Positions 6,546-8,105 of a DNA stretch of 8,105 nucleotides are shown piece by piece. Numbering within the stretch: position 1 is the stretch's first letter; every line of letters starts with the position of its first letter. The notes beneath the pieces are model-generated. The model made no database searches. It was not told the DNA's origin and was given only the letters and a program-made list of their open reading frames with translations. Made by a program: the position numbers and the translations under genes. The stretch is from Pullilachnospira_A gallistercoris (GTDB lineage: Bacteria > Bacillota > Clostridia > Lachnospirales > Lachnospiraceae): the NCBI GenBank assembly GCA_018712125.1, contig DVHM01000132.1, forward strand, positions 1 through 8,105, in the 5' to 3' direction.

Positions 6546-6599
6546 GAAAGACCTCCTGTAAAACTTTTTTCATTGTTTTCATGGTAACAGTCTTTCATG
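6543..6599 (-). repeat. 10-bp inverted repeat spanning the symporter start codon
   Basis: CATGAAAGAC at 6543-6552 and GTCTTTCATG at 6590-6599 are perfect reverse complements separated by 37 bases. In the symporter transcript the 3' arm contains the AUG and the bases between the AUG and AGGAGG. If transcription starts upstream of 6599, a stem could hide the start codon. It could equally be a pair of protein-binding sites, or chance. Confidence 0.4.
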
Positions 6600-6614
6600 C
6601 CTTCTTCCATAAAC

Positions 6615-6643
6615 ATTCTACTTGATTTTTGTAAAATTCTACT
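6615..6643. promoter_or_regulatory. ATTCTACT direct repeat, 21-bp spacing (candidate AraC operator)
   Basis: ATTCTACT occurs at 6615-6622 and again at 6636-6643. The start-to-start distance of 21 bp equals two helical turns, the usual spacing of tandem half-sites for AraC-family proteins. The second copy lies between the proposed -35 and -10 of the regulator gene, so occupancy would repress that gene. The pair lies upstream of the symporter leader, where an activator could act. Confidence 0.5.
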
Positions 6644-6650
6644 GTATTTT
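6622..6650 (+). promoter_or_regulatory. Putative promoter of the third AraC regulator
   Basis: TTGATT (6622-6627) and TATTTT (6645-6650) are separated by 17 bp. AAGGAG (6682-6687) follows, 9 bases before the ATG. The region is AT-rich, so the -10 assignment is moderate. No clear sigma-A promoter was found for the divergent symporter, in line with activator dependence. Confidence 0.45.
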
Positions 6651-6696
6651 TAGAAATAAGAATAGATTTTCTATGTTTCTTAAGGAGAGATATGAC

Positions 6697-7428
6697 ATGG
6701 ATTCCGATTTCAACAGACAAATGCATCTGATCGATGAGCGATACCATATGGAAAATGCGCTGCTGGACGCCATTGCAGCGGGAGACTATAAGCGCGCCAC
6801 CCAGACGCTCCTGCATTACAGTTCTCTTATGGATTCCCCGCTGCAGGAATACCGCCCTTCCTCTGACGACATGCTGCGGGAATTCAAAAACAGCACCCAC
6901 GTCATGAACACCCTGTTCCGCAAAACCATCGAGGCCAGCCACGTGCATCCCATTTACATACACGAATATTCCACCCGCTTTGATCGAAGAATCGAGGCTG
7001 CTCAGACACCGGAGGAGATCTCTTCCCTGATCAGGGAAATGCTGCGCCGCTACTGCTACCTGGCCAGAAACTACTCCCTGGCTACCTACTCAAAAACCAT
7101 CCGCGAGGCCATTCTATACATAGAACTGAATCTCTACGGTCCTCTCAGCACAGGAGAAATTGCCAAAGCGCTGAACATCACGCCGAACTATCTGTCAAAC
7201 CAATTTCGGAAGGAAACAGGCAGCACTATATCCGATTACATCCGCAGACGCCGCATCGACGCTGCCCTTCGCCTGCTGAACACCACCGATCTGTCTATCC
7301 AGGAAATCGGCGAGCACATCGGGATCGGCGATTCCAGCTATTTCTCCCATCAGTTCAAGAGCATCGTCGGCATGTCGCCAATGGAGTATCGGAAAATGGT
7401 GCACGGACATGTCAATGATAAACCGTGA
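6697..7428 (+). CDS. AraC-family transcriptional regulator, divergent from the symporter
   Basis: 243 residues. The C-terminal AraC domain has its first helix-turn-helix at ~150-171 (LSTGEIAKALNITPNYLSNQF), its second at ~200-222 (SIQEIGEHIGIGDSSYFSHQF), then the signature KSIVGMSPMEYRK. Residues 1-140 are helical with no cupin. The stretch MNTLFRKTIEASHVHPIYIHE resembles a block found in Firmicute AraC regulators of sugar loci and aligns with the corresponding region of the two module regulators. The start is ATG 6697 because AAGGAG lies 9 bases upstream. An in-frame ATG at 6673 precedes that ribosome-binding site and is less likely. It is probably the local regulator of the symporter. Its 3' end overlaps the convergent gene at 7412 by 17 bp. 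Confidence 0.88.
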   Translation: MDSDFNRQMHLIDERYHMENALLDAIAAGDYKRATQTLLHYSSLMDSPLQEYRPSSDDMLREFKNSTHVMNTLFRKTIEASHVHPIYIHEYSTRFDRRIEAAQTPEEISSLIREMLRRYCYLARNYSLATYSKTIREAILYIELNLYGPLSTGEIAKALNITPNYLSNQFRKETGSTISDYIRRRRIDAALRLLNTTDLSIQEIGEHIGIGDSSYFSHQFKSIVGMSPMEYRKMVHGHVNDKP

Positions 7429-8105
7429 TGTATCCGCCTTTGTACTTCCCTTCCTCCTCCGGGAAAGCGTACATATTGTAGGGGCTCAGCTTCGGATCTA
7501 CCGTATGGTCCCGTCCGTAGCCATAAGGCAGTTTTTCCCTGGCAAATACCAGATCGTCCTCGTCAGCAAACTGCAGAAAGATATAGTCAATCCTGCCGTT
7601 TTCCTCATCCAGAAGCGCATACTCATAAGCGTGATCCACGCCCTGAATGGCCTCATAGGCGGGAAGCATATAATCCCCGGTATTGTAACGGGTTCCGTTC
7701 CGCCTCCTCTGCCCGCCGTCCCGGTAAATCACATGCGTCTGTTCCAATCTGCGGCATTCTTCCTGAAATTCTTCCGGCGTATACTCGCACTGCAGATACA
7801 GCTGCACATCCTCGTCAAAGAATCCCTCCCGATAAGAATAGTAATATTCCGTAACCCGGTCTTCTCTGACCTCCTCCGGAAAAATCAAAAAACCGCTGTC
7901 CCCCTTAAAGGAATCCCGGTCATAATCGCTGATATCCTCGGAAGTATGGGTTATCCAGAGGGGCAGAGTGACTGCCCCGAAGACGCCGGCAGGAACCGCG
8001 AAGGTCAGGAAAATCGCCAGCCCGAAAGCAAGCGCTGCACTGACCGCGATTTTCATCCGTTCCTTCCACTTCTCCTTTTTCACGAATCGCCGGAAACTCT
8101 CAACG
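7412..8105 (-). CDS. Membrane-anchored protein of unknown function, 5' end probably outside window
   Basis: I do not recognise a named family. From the GTG at 8083 there would be 223 residues, but the frame stays open to the window edge (GTT GAG AGT TTC CGG CGA TTC before the GTG). Neither that GTG nor the ATG at 8056 has a well-placed ribosome-binding site, so the true start probably lies beyond 8105. A basic segment (KKEKWKERMK) leads into one long hydrophobic stretch of ~30 residues (IAVSAALAFGLAIFLTFAVPAG...), expected to anchor the protein in the membrane. The rest is a soluble domain rich in Asp, Glu and Tyr, with LIFPEEV, YYYSYREGFFDEDVQLYLQCEY and a C-terminal GGYITVYH. By the positive-inside rule the soluble part should be extracellular. 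Nothing links it to sugar metabolism apart from position. Confidence 0.75.
   Translation of the reverse strand, partial: VESFRRFVKKEKWKERMKIAVSAALAFGLAIFLTFAVPAGVFGAVTLPLWITHTSEDISDYDRDSFKGDSGFLIFPEEVREDRVTEYYYSYREGFFDEDVQLYLQCEYTPEEFQEECRRLEQTHVIYRDGGQRRRNGTRYNTGDYMLPAYEAIQGVDHAYEYALLDEENGRIDYIFLQFADEDDLVFAREKLPYGYGRDHTVDPKLSPYNMYAFPEEEGKYKGGYITVYH

Noticed and set aside
5514..6587. 357-codon plus-strand open frame opposite the symporter
   Set aside because: His/Arg-rich translation typical of the reverse complement of a membrane-protein gene; no ribosome-binding site and no motif.
6628..6655. Resemblance of TTTGTAAAA...ATTTTTAGAA to the conserved module blocks
   Set aside because: Spacing differs (18 versus 16 bases from TTTGTA to the ATTTTT block) and the region is AT-rich, so a shared operator is not supported.
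6622..6696. Upstream TTG start for the third AraC gene
   Set aside because: It lies in the proposed -35 and before the AAGGAG at 6682-6687, which serves ATG 6697.

Overview
The window looks like the chromosome of a low-to-mid GC Gram-positive anaerobe, most likely a Lachnospiraceae or related clostridial gut bacterium. This is inferred from the Shine-Dalgarno sites (AGGAGG, AAGGAG), the clostridial-style lipoprotein signals and the locus content: AraC regulators, SGNH-hydrolase lipoproteins, a GPH-type sugar symporter and an AlbA_2 regulator. No rRNA, tRNA, CRISPR array, transposase or phage gene is seen. Genes fill almost the whole window.

Layout. (1) 1-512, minus: 5' part of an AlbA_2/Schlafen-type ATP-binding regulator, cut by the window edge. 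Its promoter is embedded in six copies of an ATTTGAGTT/AACTCAAAT motif at about two-helical-turn spacing. (2) 663-2843 and 2865-5012: a tandem direct duplication of a two-gene divergent module. Each copy holds a secreted SGNH/GDSL hydrolase lipoprotein (minus) and an AraC-family regulator (plus). The divergent promoters interlock, and a pair of sequence blocks 21 bp apart is preserved between the copies. The outer ends of the two copies are nearly identical at the DNA level while the centres have diverged, which points to gene conversion. (3) 5061-6545, minus: a GPH/MelB-like sugar:cation symporter, divergent from a third AraC regulator (6697-7428, plus). The intergenic region carries an ATTCTACT direct repeat with 21-bp spacing and a 10-bp inverted repeat that covers the symporter start codon. 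(4) 7412-8105, minus: a membrane-anchored protein of unknown function. It overlaps the 3' end of the third regulator by 17 bp and probably continues past the window.

Working model (inference): this is an accessory carbohydrate-use locus. Two surface-anchored esterases would remove acyl groups from a glycan or glycoside outside the cell, and the symporter would import the product. Each structural gene is controlled by its own divergently transcribed AraC regulator. The three regulators share a helical, non-cupin N-terminal half. No glycoside hydrolase is present in the window, so the substrate cannot be named.
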